Translations under genes and position numbers: made by a program
From: CAZKNF01 sp964554105
Lineage (GTDB): Bacteria; Bacteroidota; Rhodothermia; Rhodothermales; VXPQ01
Length of the DNA stretch: 64,000 nt
NCBI GenBank assembly: GCA_964554105.1
Contig: CAZKNF010000001.1
Span: 89,166-153,165 of the forward strand
Direction of reading: 5' to 3'
Shown: positions 18,660 through 27,469 of the stretch, piece by piece
How positions within the stretch are numbered: position 1 is the first letter of the stretch
Layout of the letters: each line of letters opens with the position of its first letter
Notes under the pieces: model-generated
What the model was told of the DNA's origin: nothing
Seen by the model: only the letters and a program-made list of their open reading frames with translations
Database searches by the model: none

Positions 18660-19799
18660 ATGGATCGCCCAATTTGTGACGAATGTGGAGCGCGCCTGCC
18701 TGAGGGGCAGAAGAGATGTGATCTTTGCGGTGCGCTGCAGGAATCGGCGGATGAGCCGCCAACAAATGCAGCTCCGTCCGACCGGGAAATAAAGCCAGAC
18801 TTCAAGGCGTCCCGGCAGGAAGATGACAGACCTTACGCAGGAATGAAGCGTAACCACGGCACCAGATTATGCACCGACTGTGGATGGGAGAATCCGTCCG
18901 GAGCAAAGTTCTGCAGCGAATGTGGTGCCCGGCTTCAGGTCGAGAGAGATAGGGTTCCTCGTGCTGCCGAAGGTCGTTCTGCGCCTGTACTCCCGCCCGA
19001 GAGGACATCCGACGAGCAATCATCCACAGAAAAGACCGGCTCACTCGGATGGCACGTCGCAGCGCTGGTCGGTCTTTCCGTAATGGTCGTCGTGGCACTG
19101 TTCATGGTGACCGTCATATCGAAGCAGCCTCCTGCGGCGCAGCCCGACGATGCCGTAGCGGCACCCTCGGATGTTCGTACTGCATCCATAATACAGGAAC
19201 ACGAGGCGATTCCCGTCGCAGAACAGTACCGGCCCAGAATCGATTCCCTTCGAGCGGCTGTTGAAGAGGGTAATGGGGACCAGGCAATAGAGGCACGTCA
19301 CCGACTCGTCGAATACTTTGTCGAGATGGGTCGCATCGATCGTGCCGCCATCGAGCAGATGCGTCTGGCGGGGATCAGCGATTTGACGGCTGACTGGAAG
19401 AAATCGGGCAACCTGCTCCTCGATTGGATGGAGATGTCGGCTCTCGAGACGAAGCCGGAGATTGCTCTTCTGGCGATTGACTCCTACAAGCGGGTCCTCG
19501 AGCAGGAGCCTGGTGATCTCGAGGCCAGGGCGAATCTGGGATGGGCGTATCAGTACGATCCCCAGAATCCAATGCAGGCGATCCAACAGACGAATCTTGT
19601 TTTGGAAGAGGATGCCGACCACCTGATGGCGAATTACAACAAGGGGGTTTTCCTGATGCACATCAATCGAATCGATCAGGCCGTCGAGCAGTTCGAACGG
19701 GTAAAGGATTTGGCGGGTGCCGAATCGCCCTATTACCGACAGGCCGATATGTGGATCGACGCGATAAGGGAATCGCAGGCCGAGCGGGAGGCAGGCTAG
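18660..19799 (+). CDS. Membrane protein with two zinc ribbons and C-terminal TPR
   Basis: 379 residues. Two zinc-ribbon units occur at C6/C9/C20/C23 and C71/C74/C85/C88, followed by a single transmembrane helix at about 131-153 and a C-terminal TPR-like helical region (about 185-375) with the pattern ALLAIDSYKRVLEQEP and ANLGWAYQYDP. The topology would place the ribbons in the cytoplasm and the TPR outside. Start 18660 is preferred to an ATG at 18639 inside the HU gene, because the ribbon begins at once and a purine-rich gaagagaaagaa lies upstream. It ends one base before modA begins. Function is unknown. Confidence 0.8.
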   Translation: MDRPICDECGARLPEGQKRCDLCGALQESADEPPTNAAPSDREIKPDFKASRQEDDRPYAGMKRNHGTRLCTDCGWENPSGAKFCSECGARLQVERDRVPRAAEGRSAPVLPPERTSDEQSSTEKTGSLGWHVAALVGLSVMVVVALFMVTVISKQPPAAQPDDAVAAPSDVRTASIIQEHEAIPVAEQYRPRIDSLRAAVEEGNGDQAIEARHRLVEYFVEMGRIDRAAIEQMRLAGISDLTADWKKSGNLLLDWMEMSALETKPEIALLAIDSYKRVLEQEPGDLEARANLGWAYQYDPQNPMQAIQQTNLVLEEDADHLMANYNKGVFLMHINRIDQAVEQFERVKDLAGAESPYYRQADMWIDAIRESQAEREAG

Positions 19800-19800
19800 G

Positions 19801-20562
19801 TTGGTAAGGATTGTCTTCGCCGTGTATGCCGCGGCCATAGCCGCCTTGCTATGCGGGTCCGGCTGCCGCTCGCCCGGTGATTCCGAACCATCCGTTCGCG
19901 TGTTTGGCGCGGCTTCCTTGACGGATGTTCTCGAGGTTCTGGCGGATTCGTTTAAGGCCGATCTCGATGACGAGGTACTAGTCCACCTGCACGTCGCCGG
20001 ATCGTCGCTTCTTGCCCGGCAAGTCGAGCATGGTGCTGCTGCGGACGTCATCATCTCAGCACATCCGGCGTGGACCACCTATCTTTATGAGCGCGGAATG
20101 ATCCAGGAGCCGCACGAGCTCCCGATCACCAATCGTCTCGTCCTCGTTGTGAGGGACTCATCTGTGGAACTTCGGGACGTGCAGCGGCTCGCCCTTGCCG
20201 ATCCGGATCATGTGCCTGCCGGCGAATACGCGAAGGCTGCTCTGGAGTGTGAAAACCTCTGGACGCTCGTATCCGATCGCGTAGCCGCCGTGATCGACGT
20301 GCGCGCGGCCCTCGCCGCCGTTTATGAAGGGGCTGCCGATGCCGCCATCGTATATGAATCCGACAGCCGATTCGCGCCGCAGCTCCAGGTATCGTTTCCC
20401 TTCTCGTCGGAATGTCGGCCAGATATCATCTATACGATCGGTGTCGTACGCGACGCAGATGATCTGGCAGAGCAGTTTGCACAATATATAATGGATTCCG
20501 GCCGACTGCCGACATGGGTAGCATTTGGTCTGGAACTGAGAAACAGGAGGGCAGAGAGATGA
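19801..20562 (+). CDS. modA: Molybdate ABC transporter substrate-binding lipoprotein ModA
   Basis: 253 residues. A lipoprotein signal ends LLCGSGC (C22). The binding-protein body has VFGAASLTDVL near the N-terminus, GSSLLARQVEHGAAADVI and late SECRPDIIYTIGVV, the ModA/PBP2 pattern in which Ser and backbone groups hold the oxyanion. The start is a TTG at 19801, supported by a gggagg ribosome-binding site nine bases upstream and by the signal peptide. It overlaps modB by four bases (ATGA). Tungstate or another oxyanion is possible. Confidence 0.9.
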   Translation: MVRIVFAVYAAAIAALLCGSGCRSPGDSEPSVRVFGAASLTDVLEVLADSFKADLDDEVLVHLHVAGSSLLARQVEHGAAADVIISAHPAWTTYLYERGMIQEPHELPITNRLVLVVRDSSVELRDVQRLALADPDHVPAGEYAKAALECENLWTLVSDRVAAVIDVRAALAAVYEGAADAAIVYESDSRFAPQLQVSFPFSSECRPDIIYTIGVVRDADDLAEQFAQYIMDSGRLPTWVAFGLELRNRRAER

Positions 20563-21260
20563 CGGTCCTCACGCCTGCGGAATGGGAGGCTGTGCTTCTG
20601 TCCATCCGCGTGTCCGCCGCTGCTGTGATCATCACGACGCCCATCGGGATTATAGTTGCGTATTTGATGGCCCGACGGCGTGTACCGGCTGCATTCGTTG
20701 TCGAAAACCTGATCCAGCTTCCGCTCATTCTACCGCCGGTCGTTACAGGATGGCTGTTGCTCATTGCATTCAGCCCTGAAGGCTTAATGGGCCGATGGTT
20801 GGACGACGCACTCGGTATTCGTATCGTCTTCAGCTGGGCCGGTGCCGCGATCGCGGCAGGCATAGTCGCCTTCCCGCTGATGGTGCAGACAATGCGCGTG
20901 GCGTTTGAGCAGGTGGACCCGGCATGGGAGGAAGCGGGTTACGTGTACGGCGGCACACGACTGAACGTCTTTCGATATGTCACGCTGCCCCTCGCCTCGA
21001 AAGGCATGGCGGCCGCCGTCGTGCTGGCGTTCGGTCGCGCACTAGGAGAATTTGGCGCCACGATCGTCCTTGCAGGCAATATCCCGGGGGAATCGCGAAC
21101 GATCCCGCTGGCCATTTTCACGAATATCAATCGTCTCGAGGGAGGGGGTGCCGTCGTGCGGCTTGTATTGATCGCTATCGGATTGTCCGCCGCCAGTCTT
21201 CTGATACATTCGGCGCTTAGAAAGAGGCTTGCGGGCACATCCGACACGGCGCACCTTTGA
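20559..21260 (+). CDS. modB: Molybdate ABC transporter permease ModB
   Basis: 233 residues with five to six predicted membrane helices. The cytoplasmic coupling signature EEAGYVYGGTRLNVFRYV is followed by LPLASKGMAAA and GRALGEFGATIVLAGN, the last stretch being characteristic of ModB/CysT permeases. The start at 20559 overlaps the modA stop in an ATGA arrangement and has a strong aggagg site upstream. No ATPase gene (modC) follows; the next genes are TPM-domain proteins. Confidence 0.92.
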   Translation: MTVLTPAEWEAVLLSIRVSAAAVIITTPIGIIVAYLMARRRVPAAFVVENLIQLPLILPPVVTGWLLLIAFSPEGLMGRWLDDALGIRIVFSWAGAAIAAGIVAFPLMVQTMRVAFEQVDPAWEEAGYVYGGTRLNVFRYVTLPLASKGMAAAVVLAFGRALGEFGATIVLAGNIPGESRTIPLAIFTNINRLEGGGAVVRLVLIAIGLSAASLLIHSALRKRLAGTSDTAHL

Positions 21261-21375
21261 CGGCCGCAGAGGTGACGTCCTCATAAGGGCCGCGAGTCGC
21301 CTGCGTGAGTACCCCTCGCGTGGTATTTTAATGAACCCATCCTGAGCACGCATTCAAGGACGCACTTACGAGGAG

Positions 21376-22038
21376 ATGAAAAGCAAGCTTTCGGACGTAG
21401 ATCTACAGCATATTCGGGCGGCGGTTTCAGAAGCCGAGGCGCGAACGTCGGGTGAGATCGTGCCCTTTTTCGTAGCAAGCAGCGACCGCTATGAGCTGGC
21501 AGTCTGGAAAGGTGTGGTGATGGCGGCCGTGCTCGCCCTTCTGATCGCCATGCTAATTTTTAACTTTTATCACGGGTGGGGACTTGGATGGCTGCACACC
21601 GGGTGGGGGACGGCCATTTTTACCCTCGCATCCGGTGCGGCTGGCGGTCTGATCGCTTCGTTCGTGTCCCCCGTTCGACGGGCGCTTATCGGTGCCGACA
21701 CTATGACACGCACCGTGCACCGGAATGCAATGAAGGCGTTCGTCGAAGAGGAAGTCTTCAATACACGCGATAGAACAGGCATCCTCCTTTTCCTTTCCGT
21801 GTTTGAACATCGGATCGAAGTGCTCGGTGATGCCGGTATTAATGAAAAGGTATCGGAGGATGATTGGGTCGAGATCGTCGAACACATTCGTGACGCCATC
21901 CGGGGTGGAAATCTGGTCGATGGCGTCGTTGAGGGAATAGGGATGTGCGGTCGGCTTCTGGAGAAGAGCGGCGTCGAAGTTCGGAAGGATGATCGGAATG
22001 AGCTGCCTGATGCCGTTCGTTTTCGGAAGAATGATTGA
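21376..22038 (+). CDS. TPM-domain membrane protein
   Basis: 220 residues. The N-terminus (VSEAEARTSGEIVPFFV) and the region after two membrane helices (about 35-60 and 65-90) match the TPM domain, interrupted by the helices. FNTRDRTGILLFLSVFEHRIEVLGD is typical. Members of this family are often next to LemA and a second TPM protein; LemA is absent here. Function is unclear, with roles proposed in photosystem repair in plants (TLP18.3) and in acid phosphatase activity. It overlaps the next TPM gene by eight bases. Confidence 0.85.
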   Translation: MKSKLSDVDLQHIRAAVSEAEARTSGEIVPFFVASSDRYELAVWKGVVMAAVLALLIAMLIFNFYHGWGLGWLHTGWGTAIFTLASGAAGGLIASFVSPVRRALIGADTMTRTVHRNAMKAFVEEEVFNTRDRTGILLFLSVFEHRIEVLGDAGINEKVSEDDWVEIVEHIRDAIRGGNLVDGVVEGIGMCGRLLEKSGVEVRKDDRNELPDAVRFRKND

Positions 22039-23026
22039 CGCACGGAGCATTCGACGCCGGATGACCATTGTCGGCGTCGGATTCGCGATCTTCATGGTGG
22101 CGCTCCCCTTATCATCTTCGCTTACAGCGGTGGCGCAGACTGACATCCCGCCGCTGACCGGCCGGGTGATGGATCGTGCTGAGATTCTGTCCGTCGAAAC
22201 GGAGCGAAGTCTCACCCAGATGCTCAGGGCGCACGAGGATTCGACCGGAAATCAGGTCGTGGTCGCCACCGTAGCGTCGCTTCAGGGAGAGGATATCGAG
22301 TCGTTCGGAGTGAGGGCTGCACGATTCTGGCGAATCGGAACAGACGAGAACGATAACGGAATCGTCCTCATCGTGGCGCCTGAAGAAAGAATGGTGCGAA
22401 TTGAAGTCGGATATGGGCTGGAAGGCGCCGTGCCCGACGTTATTGCGGCGCGGATAATCCGAAATGAGTTCATCCCGGAATTTAGAGATGGCGATTTCGA
22501 CGCGGGTGTTTCTGCGGGAACGGTCGCGCTGCTGGATGCGGTCGAAGGGGAGTACCGCGCCGAGAGCAGTGGGATTGGGAAGCCGCCCCCACTCGTTGCA
22601 CGAATTCTGATCAGTCTGGGCTTCGGAATTATCGCACTTCTCGCCGGATCTGGCGCACTTCTGTCTGGACGACCGGGACGTTATATAATTCTCGCATTTC
22701 TGACGCCGTTCGTGTTTGTCGTCGGGCTGCTCGCCGGCGGTTCCCCGACGATTGGGGGCGTCGCGGCAATGCTGTACGTGTGTCTATTTATATTTGTCTC
22801 TCGACGTCCTTCGGTTATGCGGCTGAGACAGCGGGTGACGGAGGCCGCAAAGAAAGGCGAACGCGTTTCAGTAGACCTGGGGCCCTTCTCTGTACAGGTT
22901 GGAGGTCCGTCAGGAGGAGGGTCCGGTAGCGGAGGCGCCGTTGGCGGTAGCGGATTCAGCGGCGGTGGAGGATTCAGCGGCGGAGGTGGTTCGTTCGGCG
23001 GTGGTGGTGCCTCGGGCGGCTGGTGA
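22031..23026 (+). CDS. TPM-domain protein, YgcG-like, with glycine/serine-rich tail
   Basis: 331 residues. Signal peptide (FAIFMVALPLSSSLTAVAQ), TPM domain at about 40-170 with GRVMDRAEILS and IVLIVAPEERMVRIEVGYGLEG, then two or three membrane helices (about 185-260) and a C-terminal tail of roughly 40 residues made of Gly and Ser with repeated GGSGFSGGG. This is the YgcG architecture. Start 22031 sits inside the end of the previous gene, implying translational coupling. Its last 117 bases overlap, on the opposite strand, the 3-prime end of the VOC gene. Confidence 0.87.
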   Translation: MIDARSIRRRMTIVGVGFAIFMVALPLSSSLTAVAQTDIPPLTGRVMDRAEILSVETERSLTQMLRAHEDSTGNQVVVATVASLQGEDIESFGVRAARFWRIGTDENDNGIVLIVAPEERMVRIEVGYGLEGAVPDVIAARIIRNEFIPEFRDGDFDAGVSAGTVALLDAVEGEYRAESSGIGKPPPLVARILISLGFGIIALLAGSGALLSGRPGRYIILAFLTPFVFVVGLLAGGSPTIGGVAAMLYVCLFIFVSRRPSVMRLRQRVTEAAKKGERVSVDLGPFSVQVGGPSGGGSGSGGAVGGSGFSGGGGFSGGGGSFGGGGASGGW

Positions 23027-23431
23027 AGGCCCTTCGATCTCCAGAATAAGACCGTCTGCGTCGCGGACGAAAAGCCGTTCTCCAATTTCCTGATATGCGT
23101 AGCCACGGGCGTCCATTCGTGATCGCAGCGAATGCCATTCTCGTGCGGGAAGCGTGAAGCCGATGTGGTGAATGCCGCCGCGACCCGGGATAGACGGATG
23201 AGCCATTTCCGTCATTTCGATGATCTCGATGATATCACGTCCCTCCGAATCCGTCAGCAGTGCGCGACGGCGGCCCTTTCGGATTGGATCGTCCTCGATG
23301 ACGCGTAATCGTAGGTCCAGAATGTCACGATAGAACGCGATCGACTCATCCAGCCGCGTTGTCATAATCGCCGCATGCGTCAGCCACATCGGTGCGGCCG
23401 ACTGGTTTCGTTTGGACATTTCGCCATTCAT
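22910..23431 (-). CDS. VOC (glyoxalase/bleomycin-resistance) family protein
   Basis: 173 residues. The VOC core is about residues 15-134: THAAIMTTRLDESIAFYRDIL, then IHHIGFTL, and finishing LFVRDADGLILEIEG, with metal-ligand-type His and Glu positions. The last 39 residues are Ala/Ser/Thr-rich and are the antisense reading of the glycine-rich tail of the convergent TPM gene; the domain is complete without them. It follows the large AAA+ regulator on the same strand with 35 bases between. ATG at 23431 and 23419 are both possible starts. Substrate unknown. Confidence 0.82.
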   Translation of the reverse strand: MNGEMSKRNQSAAPMWLTHAAIMTTRLDESIAFYRDILDLRLRVIEDDPIRKGRRRALLTDSEGRDIIEIIEMTEMAHPSIPGRGGIHHIGFTLPAREWHSLRSRMDARGYAYQEIGERLFVRDADGLILEIEGPSPAARGTTTAERTTSAAESSTAAESATANGASATGPSS

Positions 23432-23466
23432 ACTCGAAGGAACTAATGCTTGCTGCGATCGACGTA

Positions 23467-26400
23467 CTAAAGGACGCTTGTAGTGTAGGGTGTCTTCCCT
23501 GTCGCTGCTTCACCGGGCTTCCCATTGCCCGACGCATGGAACCGAGACGAGTCAATTCCCAGGCGCTTCATCTTCTTGTATAAGCCCTGGCGCGTCAAAC
23601 CCAGCGCCTCGGCAGTCGACGTGACCTGTCCGTCGTTTCCGGCGAGCGCGCGTTCAATAACCGCCTTCTCGGCGCTCGCCAGAATCTCGTCCAGACAGCC
23701 GCCGTCGCCGTCGGGTTCAGTGAGCAGTTCCTGCACACCTACAGGAGGAGGAGAAGGAGTCGAATCAAATGATTCGACGATGGGATCAGAGAGGTCATCA
23801 AGGTCGAGCATCGGTGCGGGTTCACTTTCGGTGAAGACCAGCACACGCTCGATTTCATTTCGAAGCTGACGCACGTTCCCCGGCCAGTGATAGCCCATCA
23901 TTGCCTCGAGGGCCCGATTTGTAAGCGAGGCACGTTGGCCATTGGCATGCGTCAACGTGCGGAGGAAATGATGAACCAGCAGCGGAATTTCCTCACGCCG
24001 CTCGCGGAGCGACGGAACACGAAGCCGGACAACATTGAGCCGGTAGAACAGATCTTCGCGAAACGCTTCGCCGCGGACCAACTCACGGAGGTCCTCCGTC
24101 GTAGCCGCGATTATCCGTACGTTAACATTTACTGGCTCAGTCGCACCCACGGGCTGAATTTGTCCATTCTCGAGGAGTGCTAGGACTCTTGGCTGGATTT
24201 CCATCGGCAGTTCCTCGATTCTGTCGAGGAAAAGTGTGCCCCCGTGGGCAGCAAGAGCGGCGCCGAGACCACTCGAGTCCGACGATGCGCCGCCGCCCGG
24301 GGCCGGCCGGCTGTCGCTCCAGTTCACAGCGCGTCCGAAGAGCTGCTCGTCGAATCGCTCGCGGGAGACATTCGCACAGTTGAACGCGACCCATGGTGCA
24401 TCACGCCGGTCGCTCGTGCGATGAACTACGGCAGCGATGACCCCCTTGCCCGTGCCGCATTCTCCAGTGATGAGCACCGGACTATGGCTTGAGCGAAGAC
24501 GTTCAACTCGGCTGACGATCCTACGCATAGCATCGCTCGCATAGACGAAGCCTTCGAGCGAGCCTTTACGTTCACTGCTTCTTGATTGTGATTCGCTGGA
24601 ATTCTGAGAAGTCGATCCCCGTAGAAGTGCATGCTCGAATGCGAGCCCCACGACGGGAATCCACGCTGATAGTCGATCTTCAATTACTCGACACGCCGGA
24701 TCGTCCTCCCCGCCACACTCCATGGCAAAAAAGAATGCCATACTGGGGATGTATTTCAGACGGATCCAATCGACCCCATCCTCACAAAGCCGGTCGACCG
24801 TGGAGTCGGGATAGGTAACGATGTCGGCGTGCTGCCCGTGCGTACGCACCGGACTCCACCCTGTATTCTCGTCGTACTTGTAAACGCCAATCCACCGATT
24901 CGGCGCAATTTCTCCGGCGATTCGGAGCCAGGTCTCGGCGACGAGGTCGACCGACAATGCCGACCGCGACAGTGCCGCCGCGATGTCTGCTTCACTCAGC
25001 TGGTGAGCGTTGCCTGTAGAGCCGGGGAGTGCAAGCAGTAAATCCCGGAGGCGTCGTGCTTCTTTCTTGACGCCCACCTGCTCGAACGTACGAAGCGCGG
25101 CTTCCGCATACCCGCGGCATTCAGATGGCGACGAGGTTCGCATGAGCCGTGCCAGATCGTACTGCAGAGATGCTACACCGAACGTGTCGCCGATCATCGA
25201 ACAGGCAGAGAGCGCCTGTGTCAGAAAGGCTCTGGCCTCGCTCAACCGGTCGCCCAGCATAGAGAATGTGGCCTGCAGCGCCAATTGTTGTGCTGCAAAG
25301 GGGAGCAGGCTAAAATAGCGGCTATGGGCCTCCATATCCCGAAGTCGCCGCCTAACGTCGGCTACATCTTCGAGGTATGCGGACACCATCGCCAGTTGTA
25401 AGAGTGCGTGTACTTCATAGCCGTCGTGACCTGCTTCACGTGCATTTTGGAGGGCTTTTTCCGCCCATTCACGAGCCTCCTCCGGTCGATCGCGCCTGAG
25501 CGTCAATTCGCTGAAGAGGCACGCAGCGTTTGACGTCAGGAGTCGCTGATGTCGATGCACACTTTTGAGTACGGAAGATAGACCGTTCTCAGCCTGTGTC
25601 AGGTCGCCCCGATACATGCAGATTCGGGCGCGGTGCAGCGAAAGATAGCCGCAGGCTGTGCCGAGATGGCCCGTGCGCGTCAGAGCCTCGTCAACGAGCT
25701 CATCGGCTTCGTTCCATTCGCCTGTTCGAAGGAGGGCGCCCACGTGGGCGTTGTAGGCGCTCAGTAGGGAGAAGCCCGCGCGCTCGGCGGGACGCGCCAA
25801 AATGCTTTCCGCTTGACTAGCGGCGTCTATAATCTCAGCGGGTGAATGCCCCATTTCGTACGCGATGGCGGCAGCGTGTGCATGGGCCCACCCGCGCGCG
25901 GCTACATCATCATACGAGGCGGCGAGCGTGCGCATTTCGTCGAGGCGATTCTCCGCTTCTCGATACCTCCCTCTGAACCGCTCTCCCGATACGGAAAGAT
26001 GTGCGATCCATGTAGCGGCCTGTACGTCATTCACCTTCTTCTGAAGCGCGGTGGCCTCATCCAGCGCCTCGAGCATCAGTGGATACTCGTCAATCGTGAA
26101 ATACGCCTGCGCCTGGCCGATCAGCGTCCAGCAGCGCCCGGATACATTCAAATCCTCGTGAAACGTCCTGGCCGCTTCGTCCAGCAGATTCAATGCGCGC
26201 GCATCGTCGTAGAACTCGTCATCCTGCCAGACGTGCGCCCACCCGAGCCACAGCGCCACCTCGGCACGGACCTGTAGATCGAGCCTCAGGCGATTCGCCG
26301 GGACGTCGAATTCGCCGAGGAGCTTCAGGACGCTCTTCACGTCACCGTTGCGCAACAGGCGGATGCGCGCCATGAGACATCTCAGCAGCACATCGCCCGA

Positions 26401-26580
26401 ACCGGCAGCCTCGCCTTGGCCATCGGGCCTAATCAGTGGCTCGATCATCCGCGCCGCGTCGAGCGTGCGGCCCTCGGCGAGCACGCTGCGCGCTATCGCT
26501 ATGGTTTGACCGTGTTGCAAGCTTCGATGTGGAAGTGCGTGTTCGTAATGGAGGCAACCGACGCTTAGGTCAGTCGCCAA
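23467..26580 (-). CDS. TPR-GAF-AAA+ transcriptional regulator, degenerate sigma-54-activator type
   Basis: About 1037 residues. Residues 1 to roughly 510 are TPR-like helical repeats; about 520-690 resemble a GAF sensor; about 690-930 are an AAA+ domain with Walker A GECGTGKG near 706; the C-terminus is a Fis-type helix-turn-helix (STAEALGLTRQGLYKKMKR). Two core motifs of sigma-54 activators are altered: the GAFTGA loop after QLFG is replaced by RAVNWSDSRPAPGGG, and Walker B reads FLDRI instead of FLDEI. The arginine-finger region REDLFYRLN is kept. The first in-frame start is TTG 26580, uncertain. It follows sufT by 46 bases on the same strand. Confidence 0.85.
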   Translation of the reverse strand: MATDLSVGCLHYEHALPHRSLQHGQTIAIARSVLAEGRTLDAARMIEPLIRPDGQGEAAGSGDVLLRCLMARIRLLRNGDVKSVLKLLGEFDVPANRLRLDLQVRAEVALWLGWAHVWQDDEFYDDARALNLLDEAARTFHEDLNVSGRCWTLIGQAQAYFTIDEYPLMLEALDEATALQKKVNDVQAATWIAHLSVSGERFRGRYREAENRLDEMRTLAASYDDVAARGWAHAHAAAIAYEMGHSPAEIIDAASQAESILARPAERAGFSLLSAYNAHVGALLRTGEWNEADELVDEALTRTGHLGTACGYLSLHRARICMYRGDLTQAENGLSSVLKSVHRHQRLLTSNAACLFSELTLRRDRPEEAREWAEKALQNAREAGHDGYEVHALLQLAMVSAYLEDVADVRRRLRDMEAHSRYFSLLPFAAQQLALQATFSMLGDRLSEARAFLTQALSACSMIGDTFGVASLQYDLARLMRTSSPSECRGYAEAALRTFEQVGVKKEARRLRDLLLALPGSTGNAHQLSEADIAAALSRSALSVDLVAETWLRIAGEIAPNRWIGVYKYDENTGWSPVRTHGQHADIVTYPDSTVDRLCEDGVDWIRLKYIPSMAFFFAMECGGEDDPACRVIEDRLSAWIPVVGLAFEHALLRGSTSQNSSESQSRSSERKGSLEGFVYASDAMRRIVSRVERLRSSHSPVLITGECGTGKGVIAAVVHRTSDRRDAPWVAFNCANVSRERFDEQLFGRAVNWSDSRPAPGGGASSDSSGLGAALAAHGGTLFLDRIEELPMEIQPRVLALLENGQIQPVGATEPVNVNVRIIAATTEDLRELVRGEAFREDLFYRLNVVRLRVPSLRERREEIPLLVHHFLRTLTHANGQRASLTNRALEAMMGYHWPGNVRQLRNEIERVLVFTESEPAPMLDLDDLSDPIVESFDSTPSPPPVGVQELLTEPDGDGGCLDEILASAEKAVIERALAGNDGQVTSTAEALGLTRQGLYKKMKRLGIDSSRFHASGNGKPGEAATGKTPYTTSVL

Positions 26581-26626
26581 TCCGCGGAATGTCCGTGCCT
26601 GGATGCTTATTGCGGCGGAGACTATA

Positions 26627-26977
26627 TCACATAAATCCGAGTGTCAGTCGTGCTTCTTCAGACATCATCTCCGGCGTGAACGGTGGTTCGAAGGTCAGCT
26701 GCACGCGCGCGTCGACGACATCCGGCACCGAAGCGGCTGCCTGCTCGACCTGCTGCGGAAGCATTTCCGCCGCGGGACAGTTGGGCGCCGTGAGGGTCAT
26801 TTTGATGAATATCGTTCTATCGTCGTGGACCTTGATCTCGTAGATAAGACCTAGGTCGTAGATATTGATCGGTATTTCGGGATCGTAAACCGTCTTCAGC
26901 GCTTCGACGATTTGAAGTTCGAGATCTTCGTTTGTAATCTCGCCGCCTTTTTGCGTCGTGTTCGTCTGGTCTTCCAT
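26627..26977 (-). CDS. sufT: SufT/MIP18-family (DUF59) Fe-S assembly protein
   Basis: 116 residues. The DUF59 core runs from about residue 18: EALKTVYDPEIPINIYDLGLIY with the conserved DPE and DLG, and MTLTAPNCPAAEML containing the conserved cysteine. SufT proteins help Fe-S cluster maturation, particularly under high demand. It follows sufE by 23 bases in the suf operon, which supports the assignment. Confidence 0.93.
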   Translation of the reverse strand: MEDQTNTTQKGGEITNEDLELQIVEALKTVYDPEIPINIYDLGLIYEIKVHDDRTIFIKMTLTAPNCPAAEMLPQQVEQAAASVPDVVDARVQLTFEPPFTPEMMSEEARLTLGFM

Positions 26978-27000
26978 AGTTTGGCTCTGCTTTCGCGCGT

Positions 27001-27438
27001 TCAGTTCTGAGAGGCTTGAGCGTGGGCCAGCGCATACAGCTTGAGCTGCTTCATCATGGAAGCCAGCCCGTTCTTGCGAGTCGGGGAAAGGTGCTCTTTC
27101 ATTCCGATTTCATCGAGGAAGGAAAGATCGGCTCGCGCGACGTCCTGAGGCGGCTGTCCGCTGAGTACACGTATCAAGAGCGACACGAGGCCTTTTGTGA
27201 TCAGTGCATCGCTGTCGCCCTTGTAGTAGAGCAGCCCCTCACGCATCTCCGGACGAATCCACACTTGAGACTGGCAGCCTTTGATCTTGTACTCGTCCGT
27301 TTTGAATTCACCTTCGATCTCCGGGATGGATTTCCCCAGGTCGATCAGATACTCGTACTTGCCCATCCAATCGTCGAAAAGTGCGAACTCCTCGACGATC
27401 TCTCGCGCACGATCCTCTATGGTGGTCGGTATGGGCAT
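27001..27438 (-). CDS. sufE: SufE sulfur-transfer protein
   Basis: 145 residues, the usual size. The acceptor cysteine is C55 in IKGCQSQVW. SufE takes persulfide sulfur from SufS and hands it to the SufBCD scaffold. The start at 27438 is chosen because the SufE homology begins there; an ATG at 27477 would overlap the sufS end. It lies 31 bases after sufS. Confidence 0.95.
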   Translation of the reverse strand: MPIPTTIEDRAREIVEEFALFDDWMGKYEYLIDLGKSIPEIEGEFKTDEYKIKGCQSQVWIRPEMREGLLYYKGDSDALITKGLVSLLIRVLSGQPPQDVARADLSFLDEIGMKEHLSPTRKNGLASMMKQLKLYALAHAQASQN

Positions 27439-27469
27439 AAAAAACTCTATTCTGTGCCGTCTAGCGGTA

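Noticed and set aside
19041..20078. Open frame on the minus strand (345 residues)
   Set aside because: Spans the junction of the zinc-ribbon gene and modA in antisense; both sense genes have clear domains and start signals.
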